The position numbers were made by a program, and so were the translations under genes. Shown one piece after another: positions 49,671 to 57,090 of a DNA stretch of 64,000 nucleotides. The stretch comes from Achromobacter xylosoxidans (GTDB lineage Bacteria > Pseudomonadota > Gammaproteobacteria > Burkholderiales > Burkholderiaceae_B): contig NZ_MTLG01000082.1 in assembly GCF_002192695.1 (NCBI RefSeq), positions 124,001 to 188,000 of the forward strand. Reading direction: 5' to 3'. The notes below the pieces were generated by a model. It searched no databases, had not been told where the DNA came from, and was given only the letters and a program-made list of their open reading frames with translations. Within the stretch, counting starts at the first letter, position 1, and the number at the start of each line of letters is the position of its first letter.

Positions 49671-50714
49671 AATCGAATGCCTCCCGAACGCAGGCTGGCG
49701 CGCCTGGCCGATGTGGCGGAACGCGCCGGAGTGTCCACCGCCACGGCCGACCGGGTCCTGAACCGCAGGCCGGGCGTGCGCGCCAGCACCGCCCAGAAAG
49801 TCTTCAAGGCGGCCATCGAACTGGACTATCTGCCGGAGCAGGAGGTCCGCGCGGCCGCGGCGCCCGAACCCTTGCGGCTGGTGTTCCTGCTGCCGCGCGG
49901 CAGCAACCGCTACCTGCGCATGCTGGGCGATACCGTCAGCTATGCGCAGGAGCACTTCGGGCCGCTCAACGCCAGGTGCCAGGTCGAGTACGTGGAGAGC
50001 TTCAATCCGGACGCGCTCGCCCAGGCCCTGGCCAAGCACGGCAAGCGCGCCGACGGCATCGCCTTCATGGCGCTGGAGCACCCGGCGGTGCGCGAGGCCG
50101 TCAACCTGCTGGCGCAGCAGGGCGTGCCTACGGTGACGCTGATCTCTGACTTGGCCAACAGCGCCCGCGCGGCCTATGTGGGCCTGGACAACCGCGCCGC
50201 CGGCCGCACCGCGGGCTATCTGATCGCCCGCTTCATCGGCACGCGCGCGGCGCACGTGGCGCTGATCGCCGGGTCGCGCCACTATCGCGCCCACGAAGAG
50301 CGCGAAGGCGGCTTTTTGCAGCTGTACGCCGAACAGTTCCAGGCCATGCAGGTGGTGGACCTGCGCGAAGGCTACGACGACGCGCAGCGCAACTACGAGC
50401 AGACCCGCCAGTTGCTGGAGCAGTATCCGCAGCTGGCCGGCATCTACAACATCGGCGGCGCCTCCGATGGCGTGGCGCGCGCGTTGAAGGAGGCCGGGCA
50501 GCAGCATCGGGTGGTCTTCATCGGCCACGGCCTCACGCCCGACACCCGCGCGTTGCTGATCGACGGCACCATGGACGCGGTCATCACGCAAAGCCCGATG
50601 GAGGCGCTGATGAGCTGCGTGCGCATCTTCTGCAACCTGCGCGACAAGCGCAGCCCGATGAACGGCGTGGAGCTGGCGCGCAGCCAGGTGATCTTCCGGG
50701 AAAACCTGCCCTAG
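49653..50714 (+). CDS. LacI-family transcriptional regulator
   Basis: A 353-residue regulator with an N-terminal LacI helix-turn-helix (LARLADVAERAGVSTATADRVLNRRPGV, about residues 15-42) and a periplasmic-binding-like effector domain (LRLVFLLPRGSNRYL, YVGLDNRAAGRTAGYLI, IYNIGGASDGVARAL). It resembles the group that senses sugars or sugar acids (periplasmic-binding type 1/4). It is divergent from the TRAP/RuBisCO-like operon and is the likely controller of it. The start at 49653 overlaps a repeat that may be an operator; an ATG at 49677 (MPPERRLAR) is a credible alternative. Confidence 0.92.
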   Translation: MMDFDVNRMPPERRLARLADVAERAGVSTATADRVLNRRPGVRASTAQKVFKAAIELDYLPEQEVRAAAAPEPLRLVFLLPRGSNRYLRMLGDTVSYAQEHFGPLNARCQVEYVESFNPDALAQALAKHGKRADGIAFMALEHPAVREAVNLLAQQGVPTVTLISDLANSARAAYVGLDNRAAGRTAGYLIARFIGTRAAHVALIAGSRHYRAHEEREGGFLQLYAEQFQAMQVVDLREGYDDAQRNYEQTRQLLEQYPQLAGIYNIGGASDGVARALKEAGQQHRVVFIGHGLTPDTRALLIDGTMDAVITQSPMEALMSCVRIFCNLRDKRSPMNGVELARSQVIFRENLP

Positions 50715-50752
50715 GCGGAAAGGTCGGGAGTAACCCTGACTGCCGGGGCGTT

Positions 50753-50767
50753 ATGCAAACTATGCAT
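50753..50767. promoter_or_regulatory. LysR-type box candidate
   Basis: ATGCA-AACTA-TGCAT is a perfect inverted repeat that fits the T-N11-A pattern of LysR binding sites (T at 50754, A at 50766). It lies about 62 bases before the LysR start, suitable for autoregulation or control of the downstream transporter operon. Confidence 0.45.
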
Positions 50768-50828
50768 GAGGCCTGCGGGCGCGGTCCCTATACTGCCTCG
50801 CATTCACTCTGACGGCGCGGCGGTTGCA

Positions 50829-51728
50829 ATGGATCTACGTTGGTTCCAGGATTTCCTGACCCTGGCGGAATGCGGGCAGTTCACCACGGCGGCCGAACTG
50901 CGGCATGTGTCGCAGTCGGCGTTCAGCCGGCGCATCCAGTCCCTGGAGACCTGGGCTGGCGCCGCGCTGATCGACCGCGGCTGCTTTCCCTTGCGGCTGA
51001 CGGCGGCGGGCGAGCAGTTCCGTTCCAACGCCGCCGAGATCGTGCGCAAGGTGGTGGATGCGCGCGGCGAGGCCGGAGTCACCGGCCATGACGGCGCAGT
51101 CCTCAGGGTCGCCATGCCGCATTGCCTGGCGACCTCGCACTTCCCGGGCTGGTGCGTCCGCTGGAAGGAAGCGAGCGGGGTCGAGTCGCTGCGTCTGCAT
51201 GTAGGCAATGTGCATGATTCCGTCGAGTGGCTGGCGGCTGGCGTGGTGGACCTGCTGGTGTGTTTTCGCCACGCCGCCGAAGACATACAGCTGGACCCGC
51301 AAGCCTATATGCGGACCGGCATGGAGCCCGACTTCCTACGCCTGTTCCGCCCCGCCGCCATGCCGGTGGACGAGACGGCGCTGTACGCCGCCGATTCCCA
51401 GGCGCGCTATCCCTATGTGTCGCATGCCCAGGGCGCTTATTTCCGGCGCCTGGTCGACCTGTCTTGCGGCGACCTGCTGCAGCGTCCCGTCCTGCAGCGC
51501 GTCTGCGAAACCGATTTCGTCGATGGCGCCCGCACGCTGGTCAGCGCCGGGGTCGGTCTGGCGTGGCTGCCCGAGTCCAGCGCCCGGGTGTCGGTGGACG
51601 CCGGGCAGATCGCCGCGATCAAGGACCGGCGCTGCGCCGTCCCGATGCAGATCTGCATGTATGCGCGCCGCCAGGGACCGGCCCAGGAGCCGGTGGAGCG
51701 CGTGTTCAACCTCTATACCCAACGTTGA
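50829..51728 (+). CDS. LysR-family transcriptional regulator
   Basis: A 299-residue LysR regulator with the helix-turn-helix QFTTAAELRHVSQSAFSRRIQSLETWAGAALIDR (residues about 17-50) and a substrate-binding domain from about residue 85. The ATG at 50829 gives the usual MDLRWFQDFLTLAE beginning; an earlier in-frame ATG adds 21 unneeded residues. It lies upstream of, and on the same strand as, an amino-acid ABC transporter and a transaminase, so it probably controls them. The subtype resembles YafC/HypT-like regulators (the FPLRLTAAGEQFR segment). Confidence 0.92.
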   Translation: MDLRWFQDFLTLAECGQFTTAAELRHVSQSAFSRRIQSLETWAGAALIDRGCFPLRLTAAGEQFRSNAAEIVRKVVDARGEAGVTGHDGAVLRVAMPHCLATSHFPGWCVRWKEASGVESLRLHVGNVHDSVEWLAAGVVDLLVCFRHAAEDIQLDPQAYMRTGMEPDFLRLFRPAAMPVDETALYAADSQARYPYVSHAQGAYFRRLVDLSCGDLLQRPVLQRVCETDFVDGARTLVSAGVGLAWLPESSARVSVDAGQIAAIKDRRCAVPMQICMYARRQGPAQEPVERVFNLYTQR

Positions 51729-51829
51729 CTGGCCGCGCCCGCCACTCCCGCCACGGCCGGGAGACGGGCGCGCTCGGCGGCGAGTCCTGTGCAGCACCCC
51801 ACAAGTACATGAATCCCAAGGAGAAAAGC

Positions 51830-52738
51830 ATGGCACTTTCCATCAAGACATTGATCGCGGCATTGGCGATTGCGATGGCGGGCCCGGCCGCGGCCCAGCA
51901 ACTGGACGGCACGCTGAAGAAGGTCGCCGACACCGGCGCGATCACCATCGGCCACCGCGAGACCTCGATTCCGTTTTCCTACTATGACGGCAACCAGAAG
52001 CCTGTCGGCTACTCCATCGACATCTGCAATCGCATCGTCAGCGCGGTGCAGGCCCGTCTGAAGCGCAGCGACATCCAGGTGAAGTACCTGCCCGTCACCT
52101 CCGCCACGCGCATTCCGCTGATGGGCAACGGCACCATAGACCTGGAGTGCGCCTCGACCTCCAACACGCTGGACCGCCAGCAGCAGGTGGCGTTCTCGGT
52201 CACGACCTTCGTCACCGGCAACCGGTTCCTCAGCCAGAAGTCGTCCAAATTGCGCTCCATCGACGACCTGAAGGGCAAGGTCGTGGCTTCGACCTCCGGG
52301 ACCGCGAACATCCGTCAGATCAACGAACTGAACGAAACGCGGGGCTTGGGCATGCGCGTCGTGCCCGTGAAGGAGCACGCGGAAGGCTTTCTGATGGTGG
52401 AAACCGGCCGCGCCGCCGCCTTCGTGATGGACGACATCCTGCTGTACGGCCTGATCGCCAACGCCAAACAGCCGGACCGCTACGAGGTGTCCGACGAGTC
52501 GCTGTCGATCGAGCCCTACGCCATCATGCTGCGCCGCGACGATCCGCAATTCAAGGCGCTGGTGGACGACACCATCAAGGCGCTCTATGCCAGCGGCGAG
52601 TTCCAGGCCTTGTACGACCGCTGGTACCGCAGCCCGCTGCCGCCCAAGGGCATCAACCTGAACGTGGCCATGAGCGAGGCGCTCAAGCGCGTGGTCGCCA
52701 CCCCCACCGATTCGGGCGATCCGGCCGCCTACCGCTAG
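51830..52738 (+). CDS. Glutamate/aspartate-type ABC transporter substrate-binding protein
   Basis: A 302-residue periplasmic binding protein of the GltI/PF00497 class. It has a signal peptide ending in GPAAAQ, then LKKVADTGAITIGHRETSIPFSYYDG, YSIDICNRI, the NGTIDLECASTSNT ligand segment and DDLKGKVVASTSGTAN. The pattern with LECASTSNT is the glutamate/aspartate (GltI) type, which binds acidic amino acids. AAGGAG lies six bases before the ATG. It is followed by two permeases, an ATPase and a D-amino-acid-type transaminase. Confidence 0.93.
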   Translation: MALSIKTLIAALAIAMAGPAAAQQLDGTLKKVADTGAITIGHRETSIPFSYYDGNQKPVGYSIDICNRIVSAVQARLKRSDIQVKYLPVTSATRIPLMGNGTIDLECASTSNTLDRQQQVAFSVTTFVTGNRFLSQKSSKLRSIDDLKGKVVASTSGTANIRQINELNETRGLGMRVVPVKEHAEGFLMVETGRAAAFVMDDILLYGLIANAKQPDRYEVSDESLSIEPYAIMLRRDDPQFKALVDDTIKALYASGEFQALYDRWYRSPLPPKGINLNVAMSEALKRVVATPTDSGDPAAYR

Positions 52739-52820
52739 GCCCGGAACCTGCCGCAATACGCCGATGCGCGGCCCCGCCCCGGGGGCTGGGACCGCGCGCG
52801 GCCTGATCATCGAGAAAAGC

Positions 52821-53576
52821 ATGGCATATCAATGGAATTGGGGCGTGCTGCTGGCCCCGTCGCCCGATGGCGGGCACACCTATCTGCAAACCCTGCTGGA
52901 CGGGTTGAGCGTGACGGTCAAGACGGCGGCGCTGGCATGGCTGATCGCGCTGGCGCTGGGCCTGGCGGTCGGGGTGGCGCGCACGCTGCCGTATCGCGGG
53001 GCGCGCGCGGCGGCGGCAGTCTACGTGGAAGTGTTCCGGAACATCCCGCTGATCGTGCAGATGTTCCTGTGGTACTTCGTCTTGCCGGAGCTGCTGCCGA
53101 CGGCGGCCGGCGACTGGATCAAGCAGTTGCGCGACGCGTCCTTTTACACGGCGGCGCTGGCCATCGGCATGTACATGTCGGCGCGCATCGGCGAACAGCT
53201 GCGCGCAGGGATCGAGGCCCTGCCCAAGGGGCAACGCAACGCGGGCCTGGCGCTGGGCCTGACCTTGCCCCAGCTGTACTGGCACGTGCTGTTGCCGAAT
53301 GCGCTGCGCACGGTCCTGCCCACCATGACGTCGGACTGCCTGAACACCATCAAGAACACCTCGGTGGCGCTGACCATCGGGCTGGCGGAACTGACCGCCC
53401 AGGCCCATGCGATGCAGGAGTTTTCGTTCCAGGTGTTCGAGGCGTTCCTGACCGCGACCATGGCCTATCTGGCGCTCAACCTGATTGTGATCGTGGTGAT
53501 GCGGGCGCTTGAGTACAAGCTGCGGATTCCGGGGCGCGCAGCCGGCGGGCGCGTGGCGAAGGGGGGCAGGGCATGA
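52821..53576 (+). CDS. Amino acid ABC transporter permease (GltJ-like)
   Basis: A 251-residue polar-amino-acid permease of the His/Glu/Gln/Arg family with about five helices. Conserved pieces are TAALAWLIALALGLAVGVART, YVEVFRNIPLIVQMFLWYF and the coupling loop EALPKGQRNAGLALGLTLPQLYWHVLLPNALR split across residues 145-180. The ATG at 52821 gives MAYQWNWGV, typical of GltJ (which starts near YNWNWGVF). It overlaps the next permease gene by four bases (ATGA). Confidence 0.92.
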   Translation: MAYQWNWGVLLAPSPDGGHTYLQTLLDGLSVTVKTAALAWLIALALGLAVGVARTLPYRGARAAAAVYVEVFRNIPLIVQMFLWYFVLPELLPTAAGDWIKQLRDASFYTAALAIGMYMSARIGEQLRAGIEALPKGQRNAGLALGLTLPQLYWHVLLPNALRTVLPTMTSDCLNTIKNTSVALTIGLAELTAQAHAMQEFSFQVFEAFLTATMAYLALNLIVIVVMRALEYKLRIPGRAAGGRVAKGGRA

Positions 53577-54256
53577 CGGATTTCGACCTGCAAGCCATCA
53601 TCGACGCGTTGCCGTACCTGATCCTGTCGGGCCTGCGCTTTACCCTGCTGCTGACCTTCACGTCGACCGTGGGCGGCGTGCTGCTGGGCACCTTGCTGGC
53701 GATTGCGCGGCTGTATGGCGGCCGCCTGCTGGCCTGGCCCGCCACGGTGTACGTGAACCTGTTCCGCTCGCTGCCGCTGGTGCTGGTGATCTTCCTGATC
53801 TACTTCATCCTGCCGTATGCGCTGCAGGCGGTCACGGGGGCTGAGCGGCCCATCGTGCTGGGCGCGATGGGGTCGGCGTTCATCACTTTCATCCTGTTCG
53901 AGGCCGCGTACTTTTCCGAGATCATCCGGGCCGGGGTGGGGAGCGTGGGGCCAGGCCAGTATGCCGCCGGCAGCGCCCTGGGCCTCACGCACGCGCAGGT
54001 GCTGCGCAAGGTGATCCTGCCGCAGGCGTTTCGCAACATGCTGCCGGTGCTGTTGACCCAGGTGATCGTCATCTTCCAGGAAACGGCGCTGGTCTACGTC
54101 CTGTCCCTCACGGACTTCCTTGGGGCCGCGACCAAGATCGCGCAGCGCGACAACCGCCTGGTCGAGATGTACATGCTGGTGGCGCTGGTGTTTTTCGTGA
54201 TCTCGTTCACCGCTTCGCGCGGCGTGCGGGCGTTGCGCGCCCGGATCGGGGCCTGA
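53573..54256 (+). CDS. Amino acid ABC transporter permease (GltK-like)
   Basis: A 227-residue partner permease with about five helices. It has LRFTLLLTFTSTVGGVLLGTLLAI, VYVNLFRSLPLVLVIFLIYFILP, and the coupling loop GPGQYAAGSALGLTHAQVLRKVILPQAFR in two parts, the standard EAA motif of the family. It begins at the ATGA overlap with the upstream permease and is 27 bases before the ATPase gene. The two together form the inner-membrane channel. Confidence 0.92.
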   Translation: MTDFDLQAIIDALPYLILSGLRFTLLLTFTSTVGGVLLGTLLAIARLYGGRLLAWPATVYVNLFRSLPLVLVIFLIYFILPYALQAVTGAERPIVLGAMGSAFITFILFEAAYFSEIIRAGVGSVGPGQYAAGSALGLTHAQVLRKVILPQAFRNMLPVLLTQVIVIFQETALVYVLSLTDFLGAATKIAQRDNRLVEMYMLVALVFFVISFTASRGVRALRARIGA

Positions 54257-54283
54257 AGCTGTTTCCATGAGGAGTCTACATAC

Positions 54284-55012
54284 ATGATCGAGATCGAACA
54301 GGTCGGCAAGCGCTACGGCGATCTGCCGGTGCTCAAGCAATGCTCGCTGCGGGTGCAGCGCGGCGAGGTGGTGGTGGTCTGCGGGCCGTCCGGATCGGGC
54401 AAGTCCACGCTGATCAAATGCGTGAACCGGCTGGAACCCTTCGATTCGGGCCGCATCGTGGTGGACGGCACCGACGTCGGCGCGCCCGGCACGGATCTGC
54501 CCAAGCTGCGCGCCCGCGTCGGCATGGTGTTCCAGCATTTCGAGCTGTTCCCGCATCTGACGGTGCTGGAGAACGTCTGCCTGGGGCAGGTCAGCGTGCT
54601 GGGCCGCAGCCGCGCGCAGGCGCTGGAGAAGGCGGCCGCGCTGCTGGAGCGCGTCGGCGTGGCGGCGCATGGCGCCAAGCACCCGGGACAGCTTTCGGGC
54701 GGCCAGCAGCAGCGGGTCGCGATTGCGCGGGCGTTGGCCATGGACCCGGTGGTGATGTTGTTCGACGAGCCGACCTCGGCGCTGGATCCGGAAATGATCG
54801 GCGAAGTGCTGGACGTGATGACGGGGCTGGCGCGCGATGGCATGACCATGATGGTCGTCACGCATGAAATGGGCTTCGCGCGGCGCGTGGCCGACCGCGT
54901 CGTGTTCATGGAGTCCGGAGAGATCGTCGACGACGCCAGCGCCGAGGCGTTCTTCGGCAACGCCGCGTCGGCGCGCTCGCGCGCTTTCCTGTCCCGCATC
55001 ATCAGCCACTGA
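54284..55012 (+). CDS. Amino acid ABC transporter ATP-binding protein (GltL-like)
   Basis: A 242-residue ATPase of the polar amino-acid family: Walker A GPSGSGKST, Q-loop VFQHFELFPHLTVLENV, signature LSGGQQQR, Walker B VVMLFDEPTSALDPE and switch His VTHEMGFARRVADR. The family-specific TSALDPEMIGEVLDVM is seen. GAGGAGTC lies upstream of the ATG. The transaminase gene follows after 24 bases, most likely cotranscribed. Confidence 0.94.
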   Translation: MIEIEQVGKRYGDLPVLKQCSLRVQRGEVVVVCGPSGSGKSTLIKCVNRLEPFDSGRIVVDGTDVGAPGTDLPKLRARVGMVFQHFELFPHLTVLENVCLGQVSVLGRSRAQALEKAAALLERVGVAAHGAKHPGQLSGGQQQRVAIARALAMDPVVMLFDEPTSALDPEMIGEVLDVMTGLARDGMTMMVVTHEMGFARRVADRVVFMESGEIVDDASAEAFFGNAASARSRAFLSRIISH

Positions 55013-55036
55013 TTTCCCTTACCCACACGAACTTCC

Positions 55037-55897
55037 ATGTCCTCCATTTTCCATATCAACGGCAGTCTTGTTCCGGCCGAGCAGGCCGTCATCCCGGCGC
55101 TGGACCGGGGCTTTCTTTTCGGCGACGGCGTCTATGAGGTGATCGCGGTGATCGACGGCATGCTGCTGGAGTTCGAGCGGCACGCCGCCCGCCTGGCGCG
55201 CAGCCTGGCCGAAGTCGGCATCCGCAATCCGCTGCCGCGCGACACGCTGCTGGCGCGTTGCCGCGAACTGGTGCTGCGCAACGGCTTGCGCGAAGGGTCT
55301 GTCTATGTGCAGGTGACGCGCGGCACGGACAGCAAGCGCGACTTCGCCTTTCCCGCCGACGTCGAGCCCACCGTGATGATGTACGTCAGCGAGAAGTCCT
55401 TGCGCGTGAATCCGCTGGCGGAATCTGGCGTGCGGGTGGCAAGCGTGCCCGACATGCGCTGGCAGCGGCGCGACATCAAGAGCGTGTCCTTGATCGCCCA
55501 GGTGCTGGCCAAGCAGGCGGCGCAGGCCTCGGGCGCGTTCGAGGCGCTGATGGTCGATGCCGATGGCGTGGTGACGGAGGGCTCCTCGTCGAGCGCGCTG
55601 CTGGTCGATGCGGAAGGACGGATCGTGGTGCGGCCTTTGTCGCGCGAGATACTGCCGGGCTGCACGCGCGCCGCGGTGCTGGCGCTGGCCGCCAAGCGCG
55701 GGGTGGCGGTGGAAGAGCGCAAGTTCACACTGGACGAATGCCGGCGGGCGACGGAGCTGGTGTTGACGTCGGCATTGCACTTCGTGCTGCCGGTCATCGA
55801 ACTGGACGGCCAGCCCATCGGCACGGGCCGGCCCGGACCCGTGTGCCGCGAGCTGCGGCAGCTCTACATGGAATATGCCCTGGCCTCGGCGCTATAG
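55037..55897 (+). CDS. D-amino-acid transaminase (fold-type IV PLP aminotransferase)
   Basis: A 286-residue class IV aminotransferase of the D-alanine transaminase (Dat) type. It has GFLFGDGVYEVIAVIDG near the N-terminus, catalytic Lys148 in RDIKSVSLIAQVLAKQAA, Glu181 (TEGSSSSALL) for the PLP ring nitrogen, and the LTSALHFVLPVIELDG region. Dat reversibly moves the amino group between D-alanine, D-aspartate or D-glutamate and 2-oxo acids in the cytoplasm. Its place directly after an acidic-amino-acid transporter suggests use of imported D-amino acids. No clear Shine-Dalgarno is visible, so translational coupling is possible. Confidence 0.9.
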   Translation: MSSIFHINGSLVPAEQAVIPALDRGFLFGDGVYEVIAVIDGMLLEFERHAARLARSLAEVGIRNPLPRDTLLARCRELVLRNGLREGSVYVQVTRGTDSKRDFAFPADVEPTVMMYVSEKSLRVNPLAESGVRVASVPDMRWQRRDIKSVSLIAQVLAKQAAQASGAFEALMVDADGVVTEGSSSSALLVDAEGRIVVRPLSREILPGCTRAAVLALAAKRGVAVEERKFTLDECRRATELVLTSALHFVLPVIELDGQPIGTGRPGPVCRELRQLYMEYALASAL

Positions 55898-55952
55898 CGG
55901 CGCGCGAGCCATGGCGGGCGTATGATTCCGCATAAGGGCTCGCACCCCGTCC

Positions 55953-55976
55953 GGCAATGGCCGGCACGCCATTGCC
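55953..55976. other. Hairpin between convergent genes
   Basis: GGCAATGGC and GCCATTGCC form a perfect 9-bp stem with the loop CGGCAC, about 56 bases past the transaminase stop. A second stem, CGGCCGCC with GGCGGCCG, lies at about 56002-56033. No T-run follows either, so Rho-independent termination is doubtful. The rest of 55898-56116 shows no gene. Confidence 0.45.
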
Positions 55977-56116
55977 TACCTCGTCGTAGGGTTGCTCTAC
56001 ATCGGCCGCCTGGGCCATTCCGCGGGCGGCCGTGAAGGCGTTGCGCCATGGATCGCTTCCCGTCCGCTGTCCGCCTGAATGGCCCGGACCGGCCCAAGCC
56101 AGGCATCAAGGTCCGG

Positions 56117-56965
56117 TCACCGGCGCGTCACCACGATCTCCAGGTATTCGCTGGGTACCACCATCGTGCCATCGCCAGAGCGGTTATACCGGTCTATCTG
56201 CACCATGAGATCGCTGGTCAGCGCGGCTTGCGCCGCCGTATCCAACGCGCCGAACGCCTTGAGCAAGGGGCCGTAGTAGGTCTTGAAGACCTGCAGCCAG
56301 TGTTCCGGAGAGCGGTAGCGGAACACGAAGTGACGGGGCTCGGCCTGGATCGACGAGGCGTGCGGACCGAACATTTCGTCGATGCGCGCCCGGGTGCCCC
56401 ACAGGGCAGGGGACTTGACGCCGGCGGGCGGCGGCAGATGCTTGCCTATGGTCTTGAAGACCTGGCCGATGAAACCGTCAGGCGTCCAGTTGGCCAGGCC
56501 GATCTTGCCGCCGGCGCGGCAGACGCGGATCAGTTCGGCGGCCGCCTGGTCCTGGTCAGGGGTGAACATCACGCCGAAGGTCGAGACGACCGCGTCGAAT
56601 CCGCCATCCGGGAACGGCAGGGCTTCGGCATCGGCCTCCTGGAACTCGATCTTCAAGTGTTCGGCGGCGGCGCGTTCGCGGCCGCGTCCGAGCAGCGCCG
56701 GCACATAGTCGGTCGAGACCACGTCGCACCAGCGGCGGGCGGCGGCCAGCGAGGCATTGCCGTTGCCGGCGGCCACATCAAGCACCTTCTGTCCGGCGCG
56801 GACATCCAGCGATTCGCACAGCTGTTCTCCTACGATCTGCAGCGTGGTGCCGACAATGGCATAGTCCCCGGAAGCCCAGGTGCCCTGCTGGCGTGTCTTC
56901 AAGGCGGCCAGGTCGGGCTGCGCGGAATCGCGCACGGGGCTGGTGGCGAGGGAGGAAATGGACAT
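56117..56965 (-). CDS. Class I SAM-dependent methyltransferase (UbiE-like)
   Basis: A 282-residue methyltransferase with a Rossmann-type SAM site (VLDVAAGNGNASLAAARR, near residue 60), the acidic motif STDYVPALLGRG, the EFQEADAEALPFPDGGFDAVVSTFG stretch in two pieces, and RVCRAGGKIGLANWTPDG. Methyltransferase type 11 (PF08241/13649) fits. The target is unknown. It is divergent from the SARP/TPR regulator gene with a 125-base gap, so the regulator may control it. Length is slightly longer than UbiE. Confidence 0.88.
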   Translation of the reverse strand: MSISSLATSPVRDSAQPDLAALKTRQQGTWASGDYAIVGTTLQIVGEQLCESLDVRAGQKVLDVAAGNGNASLAAARRWCDVVSTDYVPALLGRGRERAAAEHLKIEFQEADAEALPFPDGGFDAVVSTFGVMFTPDQDQAAAELIRVCRAGGKIGLANWTPDGFIGQVFKTIGKHLPPPAGVKSPALWGTRARIDEMFGPHASSIQAEPRHFVFRYRSPEHWLQVFKTYYGPLLKAFGALDTAAQAALTSDLMVQIDRYNRSGDGTMVVPSEYLEIVVTRR

Positions 56966-57090
56966 GGTCTGTCTCCGTTAAAGCTCTGTGTATGCGGCAG
57001 CGCGCGATACCGGCCTGCCGGGGAATCGCAACCGGTGTCGCGCAGGCTTGCGCGCACCGTGCTTCCCGGAATCCAAGTTAAGAGCCGGCC

